In this document: positions 36,893 to 46,101 of the stretch, in pieces | Numbering within the stretch: the stretch's first letter is position 1 | Layout: each line of letters begins with the position of its first letter | Source: Rhodobacter sp. CZR27 | Lineage (GTDB): Bacteria; Pseudomonadota; Alphaproteobacteria; Rhodobacterales; Rhodobacteraceae | Direction: 5' to 3' | Assembly (NCBI RefSeq): GCF_002407205.1 | Contig: NZ_CP023549.1 | Span: forward strand, 723,001-787,000 | DNA: 64,000 bases | The notes under the pieces: generated by a model | Told to the model about the DNA's origin: nothing | Databases searched by the model: none | What the model saw: only the letters and a program-made list of their open reading frames with translations | Position numbers and translations under genes: made by a program

Positions 36893-38578
36893 ATGTGCGC
36901 TAAAGCAACCATGGACGAATTCGAGGCCCTTCTGAACGAGAGCCTCGCGATCGACACCCCCCAGGAGGGTTCGGTCGTCAAGGGCCGCGTGATCGCCATC
37001 GAGGCGGGCCAGGCCATCATCGACGTCGGCTACAAGATGGAAGGCCGCGTCGACCTGAAGGAATTTGCCGACATGTCGGGCTCGGTCGACATCTCGGTCG
37101 GCGATGACGTCGAGGTTTACCTTGATCGCGTCGAGAACGCCCGCGGCGAGGCTGTCATCAGCCGCGACAAGGCGAAGCGCGAGGAAGCCTGGGATCGTCT
37201 CGAAAAGGCCTACGCCAACGAGACCCGCGTCGAAGGCGCGATCTTCGGCCGCGTCAAGGGCGGCTTCACCGTCGATCTCGGCGGCGCCGTGGCCTTCCTG
37301 CCGGGCTCGCAGGTCGACGTGCGTCCGGTGCGCGATGCCGGCCCCCTCATGGGCATGAAGCAGCCGTTCCAGATCCTGAAGATGGACCGTCGCCGTGGCA
37401 ACATCGTCGTGTCGCGCCGCGCGATCCTCGAAGAGAGCCGCGCCGAACAGCGCGCCGAGGTCATCTCGAACCTCTACGAAGGCCAGACCGTTGACGGCGT
37501 CGTCAAGAACATCACCGAATACGGTGCGTTCGTCGACCTCGGCGGTGTGGACGGCCTGCTGCACGTCACCGACATGGCGTGGCGCCGCGTGAACCACCCG
37601 TCCGAGATCCTGTCGATCGGCGAGACCGTGAAGGTCCAGGTCATCAAGATCAACAAGGAAACCCACCGCATCAGCCTGGGCATGAAGCAGCTCCAGTCGG
37701 ATCCGTGGGATGCGGTGGAAAAAGCCTATCCGATCGGTTCGGTCCACAAGGGCCGCGTGACCAACATCACCGACTACGGCGCGTTCGTCGAGCTGGAAGC
37801 CGGTGTCGAGGGTCTGGTCCACGTCTCGGAAATGAGCTGGACCAAGAAGAACGTGCACCCCGGCAAGATCGTCTCCACTTCGCAGGAAGTGGACGTCATG
37901 GTGCTGGAAATCGACAGCGCCAAGCGCCGCGTGTCGCTCGGTCTCAAGCAGACCATGCGCAACCCGTGGGAAGTCTTTGCCGAAACGCACCCGGTCGGCA
38001 CCCCGATCGAGGGCGAGGTCAAGAACATCACCGAGTTCGGTCTGTTCGTGGGTCTCGAGCACGACATCGACGGCATGGTGCACCTCTCCGACCTCAGCTG
38101 GGACCAGCGCGGCGAGGAAGCCATCCAGAACTACCGCAAGGGCGACGTCGTGAAGGCGGTCGTGACCGAGGTCGACATCGACAAGGAGCGGATCTCGCTC
38201 TCGATCAAGGCTCTGGGCGACGACACCTTCTCGGAAGCCATCGAAGGCGTGAAGCGCGGCTCGGTCATCACCGTCGCCGTGACTGCGATCGAAGAGGGCG
38301 GGATCGAGGTGGACTACAACGGCATGAAGTCGTTCATCCGCCGCTCGGACCTGTCGCGCGACCGCGCCGACCAGCGCCCCGAGCGCTTCCAGGTCGGTGA
38401 CAAGGTCGACGTCCGCGTGACCAACGTCGATCCGAAGACCCGTCGTCTCGGCCTGTCGATCAAGGCGCGCGAGATCGCGGAAGAGAAGGAAGCGGTCGAA
38501 CAGTACGGCTCGTCCGATTCGGGCGCGTCGCTGGGCGACATCCTCGGCGCGGCGCTGCGCAACAGCGAGCGCGGCTGA
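36893..38578 (+). CDS. rpsA: RpsA, 30S ribosomal protein S1
   Basis: 561 residues with six S1 RNA-binding domains; repeats three to five share the pattern NITEYGAFVDL / NITDYGAFVEL / NITEFGLFVGL. It binds mRNA leaders and helps unfold them for initiation. Codon choice is visibly biased to a few codons (AAC, AAG, CTC, CGC), as expected for a highly expressed gene. ATG 36893 is used; an internal ATG six codons later begins the conserved DEFEALLNES segment. Confidence 0.97.
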   Translation: MCAKATMDEFEALLNESLAIDTPQEGSVVKGRVIAIEAGQAIIDVGYKMEGRVDLKEFADMSGSVDISVGDDVEVYLDRVENARGEAVISRDKAKREEAWDRLEKAYANETRVEGAIFGRVKGGFTVDLGGAVAFLPGSQVDVRPVRDAGPLMGMKQPFQILKMDRRRGNIVVSRRAILEESRAEQRAEVISNLYEGQTVDGVVKNITEYGAFVDLGGVDGLLHVTDMAWRRVNHPSEILSIGETVKVQVIKINKETHRISLGMKQLQSDPWDAVEKAYPIGSVHKGRVTNITDYGAFVELEAGVEGLVHVSEMSWTKKNVHPGKIVSTSQEVDVMVLEIDSAKRRVSLGLKQTMRNPWEVFAETHPVGTPIEGEVKNITEFGLFVGLEHDIDGMVHLSDLSWDQRGEEAIQNYRKGDVVKAVVTEVDIDKERISLSIKALGDDTFSEAIEGVKRGSVITVAVTAIEEGGIEVDYNGMKSFIRRSDLSRDRADQRPERFQVGDKVDVRVTNVDPKTRRLGLSIKAREIAEEKEAVEQYGSSDSGASLGDILGAALRNSERG

Positions 38579-38600
38579 TCCACGCCTTCCGGCGAGTTCG

Positions 38601-38632
38601 GGGCCCCGCAGTGATGCGGGGCCCTTTGCATT
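38601..38632 (+). terminator. Intrinsic terminator after rpsA
   Basis: GGGCCCCGCA and TGCGGGGCCC form a perfect 10-base stem with a GTGA tetraloop, followed by TTTGCATT, 22 bases after the rpsA stop. Confidence 0.82.
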
Positions 38633-38664
38633 CCTCCGCCCATGGCCCGGAAGTGCCGCTTAAT

Positions 38665-38739
38665 ACAGGGTTTTCCTGTTTGTATGGCGCAATCTTTTCC
38701 TCTATCCTCTCCGGACATAAGAGCGTCCGCCGAAGGCGG
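38665..38739 (+). promoter_or_regulatory. ihfB upstream region with a dyad and a 5' UTR hairpin
   Basis: ACAGG/CCTGT (38665-38669, 38675-38679) form a dyad in an AT-rich stretch that probably holds the promoter. CCGCC GAA GGCGG (38727-38739) forms a small hairpin just before the AGGGGGG ribosome site of ihfB. No defined regulator is recognised. Confidence 0.3.
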
Positions 38740-38755
38740 CGAAGGGGGGATAAGG

Positions 38756-39037
38756 ATGATCCGATCGGAACTGATCCAGAAAATCGCCGACGAGAATCCC
38801 CATCTCACCCAGCGCCATGTCGAGCGGATCGTGAATACGGTCTTCGAGGAGATCATCGAGGCGCTTGCCCGCGGCGACCGGGTGGAACTGCGCGGATTCG
38901 GCGCATTCTCGGTCAAGTCCCGCGATGCCAGAGTCGGCCGCAACCCGAGAACGGGTGAAGCCGTCGAAGTCGAAGACAAGAAGGTTCCCTTCTTCAAAAC
39001 CGGCAAGCTGCTGCGCGACCGCCTGAACGCGAAGTGA
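38756..39037 (+). CDS. ihfB: IhfB, integration host factor subunit beta
   Basis: 93 residues, normal for the family. It forms the DNA-bending heterodimer with Ihf[17 protein letters not shown] opens the dimerisation helices, and [20 protein letters not shown] forms the DNA-inserting arm and following strand. The start ATG 38756 is preceded by an AAGGGGGGATAAGG purine tract. A lapA-trpF-GNAT-trpB run follows. Confidence 0.96.
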   Translation: MIRSELIQKIADENPHLTQRHVERIVNTVFEEIIEALARGDRVELRGFGAFSVKSRDARVGRNPRTGEAVEVEDKKVPFFKTGKLLRDRLNAK

Positions 39038-39074
39038 CGCACAGCATGGCCCTCTGAATGGTGAGCAGGACCCT

Positions 39075-39452
39075 ATGATCCGTTGGTTGCGTATTCTGTT
39101 CCTCCTTGTGCTGGCGGTGGTGCTGCTGACCGTCGCGCTGGCCCATCGTGACCCTGTCACGGTGAAACTCATGCCCGAAAACCTGGCGGCCTTCGTCGCC
39201 ACCGACTGGGCAACATGGTCGATGGACCTGCCGCTTTATGCGGTGATCTTTGGCGGCATCGTCGCCGGCCTGCTGATCGGCTTCTTCTGGGAGTGGATGC
39301 GCGAGCACAAGCACCGCGCCGAGGCCCGCCGGAAGACGAAAGAGGTCAAGACCCTGCAGCGCGAAGTCTCGACCCTGAAGTCGAAGGTCGATGCGGCCAA
39401 TGCCAATGCGCCGAAGAACGACGTTCTGACCGCGCTGACGAAAACGGCCTGA
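39075..39452 (+). CDS. lapA: LapA-domain membrane protein
   Basis: 125 residues with two transmembrane helices (about 5-24 and 54-75) followed by a charged coiled-coil tail ([20 protein letters not shown]). This is the LapA/DUF1049 layout; in E. coli LapA works with LapB in control of LPS synthesis. The stop overlaps the trpF start by 1 base. Confidence 0.85.
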   Translation: MIRWLRILFLLVLAVVLLTVALAHRDPVTVKLMPENLAAFVATDWATWSMDLPLYAVIFGGIVAGLLIGFFWEWMREHKHRAEARRKTKEVKTLQREVSTLKSKVDAANANAPKNDVLTALTKTA

Positions 39453-40090
39453 TGGCCGAGGTCCGCGTCAAGGTCTGCGGACTGCGGACCGAGGCGGATG
39501 TGAAGGCGGCCGCGTCCTCGGGCGCGGCCTATTTCGGTCTTGTGTTCTTCCCCCGGTCGCCGCGCCACCTGAGCATCGAGGTCGCGCGGACACTGGCGCT
39601 CGTGGCGCCGCCAGGACTGGCGAAGGTTGCGCTGACGGTGGATGCCGATGACGCCACGCTCGACGCGATCATCGAGGGCGTGCCGCTCGACATGCTGCAA
39701 CTGCACGGCCACGAGAGCCCCGAGCGGGTGGCCGAGGTTCGCGAGCGCTACCGTCTGCCGGTGATGAAGGCGGTGGGCGTGGCGGACGAGGGGGACCTGC
39801 CGCAGATCCTCGACTATTCGCTGGTGGCCGACCAGATCCTGATCGACGCCAAGGCGCCGAAGGATGCGGCCCTGCCCGGCGGCAACGGGCTGACATTCGA
39901 CTGGCGGCTGATCGCAGGGCGGCACTGGCTGCGGCCGTGGATGCTGGCGGGCGGCCTCAACCCGGGGAACGTGGCCGAGGCGATCCGTCGGACCGGCGCG
40001 CGGCAGGTGGACGTCTCCTCCGGCGTCGAGTCGGCGCCCGGCATCAAGGATCCCGCACGGATTGCCGCCTTCGTGCAGGCCGCGCGATGA
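39452..40090 (+). CDS. trpF: TrpF, phosphoribosylanthranilate isomerase
   Basis: 212 residues, TIM-barrel enzyme of tryptophan synthesis. [12 protein letters not shown] supplies the catalytic cysteine and LQLHGHE, ILIDAK and [10 protein letters not shown] are the usual barrel motifs, with QVDVSSGVE at the C-terminus. It starts in a TGATG overlap with lapA and ends in an ATGA overlap with the GNAT gene. Confidence 0.96.
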   Translation: MAEVRVKVCGLRTEADVKAAASSGAAYFGLVFFPRSPRHLSIEVARTLALVAPPGLAKVALTVDADDATLDAIIEGVPLDMLQLHGHESPERVAEVRERYRLPVMKAVGVADEGDLPQILDYSLVADQILIDAKAPKDAALPGGNGLTFDWRLIAGRHWLRPWMLAGGLNPGNVAEAIRRTGARQVDVSSGVESAPGIKDPARIAAFVQAAR

Positions 40091-40542
40091 TCACCTTTCG
40101 CGAAGCCCGGCGCGAGGATGTGCCGGCGATCGTCGGCCTTCTTGCTGACGACCTGCTCGGCGTGGGGCGCGAGACCGCGCCGCTCGAGACCTATCAGGCC
40201 GCCTTCGACCGGATCGCCGCGGTGCCCGGCATGTTGCTGATCGTGGGCGAGATCGATGGCCGGGTGATCGGAACCTACCAGCTGGCGATCCTGCCGGGGC
40301 TGTCGCTGGGCGGCACGACGCGCGGCCTGATCGAGGCCGTGCGCGTCGCCTCGGACTGGCGCTCGCAGGGGTTCGGCGCGCTTCTGATGGCCGATGCCGA
40401 GGCGCGGGCGCGTGCCGCGGGCGCCACTCTCCTGCAGCTGACCACGCACCAGAGCCGCGAACGGGTGCACCGCTTCTACGAGCGGCTCGGCTTTACCGCC
40501 TCGCACATCGGATATAAACGGGCGCTGACACCACAGGAGTAG
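40087..40542 (+). CDS. GNAT-family N-acetyltransferase
   Basis: 151 residues with a GNAT fold. The acetyl-CoA site is [20 protein letters not shown], and RFYERLGF is the standard C-terminal motif. Substrate unknown. It sits between trpF and trpB with overlaps of 4 bases on one side and a 5-base gap on the other, so it is co-transcribed with the tryptophan genes. Confidence 0.9.
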   Translation: MITFREARREDVPAIVGLLADDLLGVGRETAPLETYQAAFDRIAAVPGMLLIVGEIDGRVIGTYQLAILPGLSLGGTTRGLIEAVRVASDWRSQGFGALLMADAEARARAAGATLLQLTTHQSRERVHRFYERLGFTASHIGYKRALTPQE

Positions 40543-40547
40543 GCGCA

Positions 40548-41780
40548 ATGGCGGACGACGGCATCAACAGCTTCATGACCGGACCGGACGAGCAGGGGCG
40601 CTTCGGCATCTTCGGCGGGCGCTTCGTGTCCGAGACGCTGATGCCGCTGATCCTCGACCTCGAGGCCCGCTATGAACACGCCAAGACCGACCCGGAATTC
40701 TGGGCCGAGATGGACGACCTCTGGAAGCATTACGTCGGCCGGCCCTCGCCGCTCTACTTCGCGCCCCGGCTGACCGAGCATCTGGGCGGGGCGAAGATCT
40801 ACCTCAAGCGCGACGAGCTGAACCACACCGGCGCGCACAAGATCAACAACGTGCTCGGCCAGATCATCCTCGCGCGTCGCATGGGCAAGACCCGGATCAT
40901 CGCCGAGACGGGCGCAGGCCAGCACGGCGTGGCGACGGCGACCGTCTGCGCCAAGTTCGGGCTGAAATGCGTGGTCTACATGGGCGCACACGACGTCGAG
41001 CGGCAGGCGCCGAACGTGTTCCGCATGCGGCTGCTGGGAGCCGAGGTCGTGCCGGTGACTTCGGGGCGCGGCACGCTGAAGGATGCGATGAACGACGCGC
41101 TGCGCGACTGGGTGACCAACGTCCGCGACACCTTCTACTGCATCGGCACCGTCGCGGGGCCGCATCCCTATCCGGCGATGGTCCGCGACTTCCAGTCGAT
41201 CATCGGCAAGGAGGTGCGCTGGCAGCTGGCCGAGCAGGAGGGCGAAGGCCGCCTGCCCGACACGGTGATCGCGGCCATCGGCGGCGGCTCGAACGCCATG
41301 GGGCTGTTCTATCCCTTCCTCGACGATCCGTCCGTGCGGATCATCGGGGTCGAGGCCGGCGGCAAGGGCGTGGATGACCGGATGCAGCATTGCGCCTCGC
41401 TGACCGGGGGGCGGCCGGGCGTGCTGCACGGCAACCGAACCTACCTGCTGCAGGACGAGGACGGCCAGATCCTCGAGGGCTTCTCGATCTCGGCCGGTCT
41501 CGACTATCCCGGGATCGGGCCAGAGCACGCGTGGCTGCACGACACCGGCCGCGCGGAATACGTGAGCATCACCGATGCCGAGGCGCTGGAGGCGTTCCAG
41601 CTCTGCTGCGCGCTTGAAGGGATCATCCCGGCGCTGGAGCCGAGCCACGCGCTGGCGCATGTCATCAAGATCGCGCCTACGCTGCCTCGCGACCACATCA
41701 TCGTGATGAACATGTGCGGGCGGGGTGACAAGGACATCTTCACCGTGGCCAAGCACCTCGGCTTCGACATGAAGATCTGA
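40548..41780 (+). CDS. trpB: TrpB, tryptophan synthase beta subunit
   Basis: 410 residues, PLP enzyme that joins indole and serine. The PLP lysine is Lys98 in [10 protein letters not shown], and GGGSNAMG binds the phosphate. The TrpB1-type N-terminus ([15 protein letters not shown]) is present. No trpA follows; the next gene is convergent, so trpA must lie elsewhere. Confidence 0.98.
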   Translation: MADDGINSFMTGPDEQGRFGIFGGRFVSETLMPLILDLEARYEHAKTDPEFWAEMDDLWKHYVGRPSPLYFAPRLTEHLGGAKIYLKRDELNHTGAHKINNVLGQIILARRMGKTRIIAETGAGQHGVATATVCAKFGLKCVVYMGAHDVERQAPNVFRMRLLGAEVVPVTSGRGTLKDAMNDALRDWVTNVRDTFYCIGTVAGPHPYPAMVRDFQSIIGKEVRWQLAEQEGEGRLPDTVIAAIGGGSNAMGLFYPFLDDPSVRIIGVEAGGKGVDDRMQHCASLTGGRPGVLHGNRTYLLQDEDGQILEGFSISAGLDYPGIGPEHAWLHDTGRAEYVSITDAEALEAFQLCCALEGIIPALEPSHALAHVIKIAPTLPRDHIIVMNMCGRGDKDIFTVAKHLGFDMKI

Positions 41781-41787
41781 GACGGAC

Positions 41788-41814
41788 GCGGCGCGGCGGA
41801 TGCGGCCGCGCCGC
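41788..41814. terminator. Bidirectional hairpin between trpB and the DUF2237 gene
   Basis: GCGGCGCGGC and GCCGCGCCGC form a perfect 10-base stem with a 7-base loop in the 36-base gap between the two convergent genes. No T-run is present. Confidence 0.5.
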
Positions 41815-41816
41815 CC

Positions 41817-42191
41817 TCAGACCGGATCGACGGCGTAGCGCTGCAGGATCTCCAGCGGCACCACGTCGAGCGTCCGGCGGTGGGTCGCGGAAAGGCGCAC
41901 CTGCGGCGCGGCGCCCTCGTCATGCGCCTGCAGGAAACGCGCCGCGCAGAGGCACCAGCGGTCGCCCGGCTTCAGTCCCTGGAAGCCGTATTCCGGCCGT
42001 GGAGTCGAAAGATCGTTGCCAAGGTATTTCGACAGCGCGAGGAATTCCGCCGTCATCAGCGCGCAGACCGTGTGCTGCCCGGCATCGGCCGGCCCGGTGT
42101 CGCAGCAGCCGTTGCGGAAGAAGCCGGTGAGCGGGGCGGTCGAGCAGGTCTCGAGCGGCCCGCCCAGCACGTTGATCGATGCGTCCTTCAT
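41817..42191 (-). CDS. DUF2237-family protein
   Basis: 124 residues. It matches the DUF2237 pattern throughout: INVLGGPLETCSTAPLTGFF, DAGQHTVCALMTAEFL, GNDLSTPRPEYGFQGL and KPGDRWCLCAARFLQA. Five or more conserved cysteines may bind metal or take part in redox chemistry; the family has no established function. The start at 42191 begins the conserved domain; the frame is open further upstream. Confidence 0.9.
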   Translation of the reverse strand: MKDASINVLGGPLETCSTAPLTGFFRNGCCDTGPADAGQHTVCALMTAEFLALSKYLGNDLSTPRPEYGFQGLKPGDRWCLCAARFLQAHDEGAAPQVRLSATHRRTLDVVPLEILQRYAVDPV

Positions 42192-42391
42192 TGCGCCCTC
42201 CCTTGCACCTGCCAGTCTGCCCGATGCGCCCGGCGTTGCGAAGGTGAAACCGGCATCGCGGGGATCGGTTTCGACCTGCCGGAAAACCGCGTCCACCGGC
42301 CCCGCGGGCGCGACCGGCGATTGCACTTTCGCCGCGATCCGGGAACAACTGGGCAGGTGGCCCCGAGCGGGCGCAGCCGGGGAGCTTGCCG

Positions 42392-43618
42392 ATGTACGAT
42401 TACGCCGTGCTCTGGGAATGGGTGCTGATCGCTGCGCGCTGGACGCATGTCATCACCGCCGTCGCCTGGATCGGCTCGTCCTTCTACTTCATCGCGCTGG
42501 ATCTGGGGCTGAGGAAGACACCCTCGCTGCCGCCCCTCGCCCATGGCGAGGAGTGGCAGGTGCATGGCGGGGGTTTCTACCACATCACCAAGTATCTCGT
42601 GGCGCCGGATTTCCTGCCCGAGCACCTGACCTGGTTCAAGTGGGAGAGCTACGCGACCTGGCTGTCGGGCTTTGCCCTGCTGGTCCTGTTCTACTACCTC
42701 GGGGCGGAACTGTTCCTGATCGACTCGACCGTGATGGATCTGGAGGTCGGGCAGGCCATCGTCATCTCGCTCTGCTCGCTTGCCCTGGGCTGGATGGTCT
42801 ATGACGGGCTTTGCCGGTCGCCGATCGGCCGGCATCCCACCGCGCTGATGCTGGTGCTATTCGGCGTGCTCGTGGCGATGGCCTGGGGCTACACGCAGGT
42901 CTTCTCGGGCCGGGCGGCGCTCTTGCATCTGGGTGCCTTCACCGCGACGATCATGAGCGGCAATGTCTTCCTGACCATCATGCCGAACCAGCGGATCGTG
43001 GTGGCCGACCTCAAGGCCGGGCGACGCCCCGATCCGAAATACGGCGAGATCGCCAAGCAGCGCAGCCTGCACAACAACTACCTGACGCTGCCGGTCATCT
43101 TCCTGATGCTCTCCAACCACTATCCGCTGATCTTCGCGACCGAGTGGAACTGGCTGATCGCCAGCCTCGTCTTCCTGATGGGGGTGACGATCCGGCACTG
43201 GTTCAACACGCGCCACGCGCGAAAGGGCAACCCGCACTGGACCTGGGCCGCGACCGCGGTGATCTTCCTGCTGATCGCCTGGCTGTCCACCGCGCCGATG
43301 CGCGCCTCGGCGCCCGAGGACGAGGCCGCGCTGACCGGCAGCGCCGCGCGCTTTGCCCGGGCGGAGGGCTTTCAGGACGTGGCCGACATCGTGATGGGCC
43401 GCTGCTCGATGTGCCATGCGGCAGAGCCGGGATGGGACGGCCTGCATTGGCCGCCGAAGAACGTGCGGCTCGAGACGCCGGCCCAGATCGCGCACGAGGC
43501 GCGCCGGATCTACCTACAGGCCGGGATCAGCCATGCCATGCCACCGGGCAACCTGAGCTTCATGGAGCCCGGGGAGCGTGCCGCGATCGTGCGCTGGTAT
43601 CGCTCGGTCGCGGGCTGA
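42392..43618 (+). CDS. puuD: PuuD-type membrane urate hydroxylase with cytochrome c domain
   Basis: 408 residues. The N-terminal part (to about 300) is a urate-oxidase-N membrane domain with about eight helices (ARWTHVITAVAWIGSSFYF, and MSGNVFLTIMPNQR). The C-terminal about 95 residues form a class I cytochrome c with haem motif CSMCH and a methionine ligand region (HAMPPGN). It oxidises urate with electrons passed to the respiratory chain. ATG 42392 has GGGGAG 7 bases upstream; a TTG two codons earlier is possible. Confidence 0.94.
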   Translation: MYDYAVLWEWVLIAARWTHVITAVAWIGSSFYFIALDLGLRKTPSLPPLAHGEEWQVHGGGFYHITKYLVAPDFLPEHLTWFKWESYATWLSGFALLVLFYYLGAELFLIDSTVMDLEVGQAIVISLCSLALGWMVYDGLCRSPIGRHPTALMLVLFGVLVAMAWGYTQVFSGRAALLHLGAFTATIMSGNVFLTIMPNQRIVVADLKAGRRPDPKYGEIAKQRSLHNNYLTLPVIFLMLSNHYPLIFATEWNWLIASLVFLMGVTIRHWFNTRHARKGNPHWTWAATAVIFLLIAWLSTAPMRASAPEDEAALTGSAARFARAEGFQDVADIVMGRCSMCHAAEPGWDGLHWPPKNVRLETPAQIAHEARRIYLQAGISHAMPPGNLSFMEPGERAAIVRWYRSVAG

Positions 43619-44602
43619 TCAGCGCGAGAAGGTGAAAAGCGTCTCCTGCCGGAAGGTCTCGCCCGGGTTGAGGGTTATCGGGGGGAAGCCCGGATGGTTC
43701 GGCGCATCGGGCCACATCTGCGGCTCGAGCGCGATGGCGTCGAAGGGGGCGTAGGGTCGGCCGTGGTGGCCGGGAAAGGTGCCGCTGTCGATCTCGCGCC
43801 CGCTGTAGACCTGAAGGCCGGGCGCCGTCGTGGAAAGATCAAGCCGCAGCCCGGCCCGCCCGGTCAGCGTGGCAGCGGCGGTCAGCGCGCGGGGCGCGTC
43901 CGCAAGACAGAAGTTGTGGTCGATCACCTCGTCCCGCGCCAGGGGCCGGGCCTCGCGCAGGTCGAACAAGCCGGCGGCCGCGGCGACCTCTCCGACGGGC
44001 AGGCCCGCCCGGGTCGGCAGCCACCCTTGCGCGTTGACCGACAACTGCTGCCCGGCGATTCCCGGCTCGGGGTCCAGGGTCCAGTAGCTGTGGTTCGCCA
44101 GGTTCATCAGTGTCGTCGCGTCGCTTCGGGCGGTGAGCGACAGGCGCAGGCCTGCGGGCGGCTCGAGCGTGACCCCGGCCTCGATCCGCCGCGTGGCGGG
44201 AAAGCCGTCGCAGCCGTCCGGCAGGTCAAGGCGCAGCAGCGCCCGCGCCTCGGTCGCCTCGACCACCTGCCAGAGCCGCGCATGGGTGCCGCCGGCGCCC
44301 GAGTGCAGGAGCGTCCCGCCCTCGTTGGGCTCGAAGCGCACGAGACGGCCGCCGATCAGCGCGCGCGCGCCGCCGATCCGGTTGGCCACCGGGCCGACGA
44401 TGGCGCCGAACCAGCGCAGCGGGCCGAGATAGGCGGCGAAGTCAGGCGAGCCGGCGGTCAGCGGCCAGTCGATACCCTCCAGCCGCACATCCTGCAGGAT
44501 CGCGCCCCAGTCGAGCAGCGCCACGCGCAGATCGCCCGCGCGGAGCGACAGGCGATGGACGGCCTGCCCGTCAGGGGTGGTGCCGAAGCGAGTGATCGTC
44601 AT
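43619..44602 (-). CDS. galM: GalM-type aldose 1-epimerase
   Basis: 327 residues. Mutarotase fold with HSGAGGTHARLW, the catalytic His in NLANHSYW, and the catalytic Glu in DAIALEPQMWPDAPNH. It interconverts alpha and beta anomers of sugars; the actual sugar is not shown. The start at 44602 has GGAGGG upstream. The stop directly abuts the puuD stop, so the two genes converge with no gap. Confidence 0.92.
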   Translation of the reverse strand: MTITRFGTTPDGQAVHRLSLRAGDLRVALLDWGAILQDVRLEGIDWPLTAGSPDFAAYLGPLRWFGAIVGPVANRIGGARALIGGRLVRFEPNEGGTLLHSGAGGTHARLWQVVEATEARALLRLDLPDGCDGFPATRRIEAGVTLEPPAGLRLSLTARSDATTLMNLANHSYWTLDPEPGIAGQQLSVNAQGWLPTRAGLPVGEVAAAAGLFDLREARPLARDEVIDHNFCLADAPRALTAAATLTGRAGLRLDLSTTAPGLQVYSGREIDSGTFPGHHGRPYAPFDAIALEPQMWPDAPNHPGFPPITLNPGETFRQETLFTFSR

Positions 44603-44647
44603 GGCGGGCCCTCCATGGTCCAAGGCTGGGCGACCCGCCCCGCGCGG

Positions 44648-45547
44648 TCAAGGCGCGACGCAGCCGGCGATGCCCTCGGCCAGATCCCGGATCAGACTTG
44701 CATAGAGGTCGGGACCCGGTTCGAGCAGGCTGCCCTCGGGGTCGAGCGCCGGGCCAAGCTTCGCCCCGGCATCCTCCGCCACGCGGCGGACCAGCTTCGG
44801 ATCGTGCTGCGCTTCGGGGAAGAGGCAGCGCGCGGTTCCCTCCATCTCTGCGCGCAACTCGGCCAGATGCGCGGCGCCGGGCGCGGCGGCGTCGCCACCG
44901 GCGATGCTGCCGGCAACGGTCAGGCCGAAATGGGCGGCAAAGTAGCCATAGGCGTCGTGGAAGACGTAGAACGGCACGCCGCGGGCCGGTGCAAGCCGCG
45001 CCGCGGTCTCGGCTTCCAGCGTCTTCACGGCAGCCTGCGCCCGCGCCGCATTTTCCGCATAGGCGGCGGCGTGGTCGGGATCGAGCCGACCCAGTTCCGC
45101 GGCAATGGCCCCCAGCCAGACCTGCGCATTGCCGGGATCAAGCCAGAGATGCGGGTCGGAGCCCTCATGGCCGTGACCCTCGTGCTCGTCCTCGTGATGA
45201 TGCGCCTCGTGCGAGCCGAACTCCTGGTGGTGGGTCCCCGCGACCTCGGCAAGGCGCAATTGCGGCCTGGCCTCGCCGTCGAGACCGCGCTCCAGCCAGG
45301 GCGTCATCTCGGGGCCGATCCAGACCACGAGGTCCGCCTCGGCCAGCGCGCGCGCCTGGCTGGGACGAAGCTGGAAGGAATGGGCATCGGCGCCCCGGTC
45401 CAGCAACAGCTCTGGCTGGCCCACCTCGCCCATCACCTGCGCCACCAGCGAATGGACCGGCGGCAGGTCCGTCACGACGCGCGGCGCCTCGGCCGCGGCC
45501 GGTCCTGCCAGCAGGCTGGCGAGCGCGAATGATATGGTATAACGCAT
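44648..45547 (-). CDS. znuA: ZnuA, zinc-binding protein of a zinc ABC importer
   Basis: 299 residues. A Sec signal peptide (about 1-19) precedes a cluster-9 metal-binding fold. The His/Asp/Glu-rich loop (HHQEFGSHEAHHHEDEHEG and following, 45140-45240) is typical of ZnuA, and SDPHLWLDPGNA and YVFHDAYGYFA carry metal ligands. It is transcribed away from zur-znuC-znuB, with a Zur-box-like palindrome between. Confidence 0.95.
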   Translation of the reverse strand: MRYTISFALASLLAGPAAAEAPRVVTDLPPVHSLVAQVMGEVGQPELLLDRGADAHSFQLRPSQARALAEADLVVWIGPEMTPWLERGLDGEARPQLRLAEVAGTHHQEFGSHEAHHHEDEHEGHGHEGSDPHLWLDPGNAQVWLGAIAAELGRLDPDHAAAYAENAARAQAAVKTLEAETAARLAPARGVPFYVFHDAYGYFAAHFGLTVAGSIAGGDAAAPGAAHLAELRAEMEGTARCLFPEAQHDPKLVRRVAEDAGAKLGPALDPEGSLLEPGPDLYASLIRDLAEGIAGCVAP

Positions 45548-45585
45548 TCTCCGGAACCTTTCCTTCGGGATGGTGTCGAATTAAG

Positions 45586-45600
45586 ACGTTATAACGTAAC
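45586..45600. promoter_or_regulatory. Zur-box-like palindrome between znuA and zur
   Basis: ACGTTATAACGT is a perfect 12-base palindrome (45586-45597), and the 13-mer GTTATAACGTAAC (45588-45600) fits the GTTAT...ATAAC form of alphaproteobacterial Zur boxes with one mismatch. It lies 39 bases from znuA and 19 bases from the zur start, so it could control both. Confidence 0.65.
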
Positions 45601-45618
45601 ACGTCAATGGGAGATGCG

Positions 45619-46101
45619 ATGACCGGAGGCAGCGCCGCATTCGAGCCGCATGATCACAGCCGTTGTGCGGGTGACATCCTTGCCCATGCCGAGCGCGCCT
45701 CGGCCGAGGCGGGCGTGCGGCTGACGCCGGTGCGCCGGCGCACGCTCGAGATCCTCTTGGAGGCGCATCGTGCGCTTGGGGCCTATGAGGTGCTGGAGCG
45801 GCTGGCGCAGGAGGGCTTCGGCAACAAGCCCCCGGTGGCCTATCGGGCCCTGGATTTCCTTGTCGAGCAGGGGTTCGCGCATCGGATCCGGCGGCTCAAT
45901 GCCTTCACCGCCTGCATGCATCCGGGGGTGGCCCATGCGCCCGCCTTCCTGATCTGCCGCAGCTGCTCCATCGTCGCCGAGGCCCCGGCCGAGCCGGTGC
46001 GCGCGGCGCTGGAGGACGCGGCCGCGCGACTCGGCTTCGCCATCGAGCGCAGCAACGTCGAGGCCGTGGGCCTCTGCCCGACCTGCCGGGGGGCGGCATG
46101 A
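45619..46101 (+). CDS. zur: Zur, Fur-family zinc uptake regulator
   Basis: 160 residues. Winged-helix DNA-binding half (LTPVRRRTLEILLEAHRALGAYEVLERL, VAYRALDFL) and a C-terminal dimer domain with CRSC and CPTC zinc-site cysteine pairs, as in Zur. It represses zinc uptake when zinc is sufficient. ATG 45619 has GGGAG 5 bases upstream; ATG 45607 lacks a ribosome site. Its last bases overlap znuC. Confidence 0.93.
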   Translation: MTGGSAAFEPHDHSRCAGDILAHAERASAEAGVRLTPVRRRTLEILLEAHRALGAYEVLERLAQEGFGNKPPVAYRALDFLVEQGFAHRIRRLNAFTACMHPGVAHAPAFLICRSCSIVAEAPAEPVRAALEDAAARLGFAIERSNVEAVGLCPTCRGAA

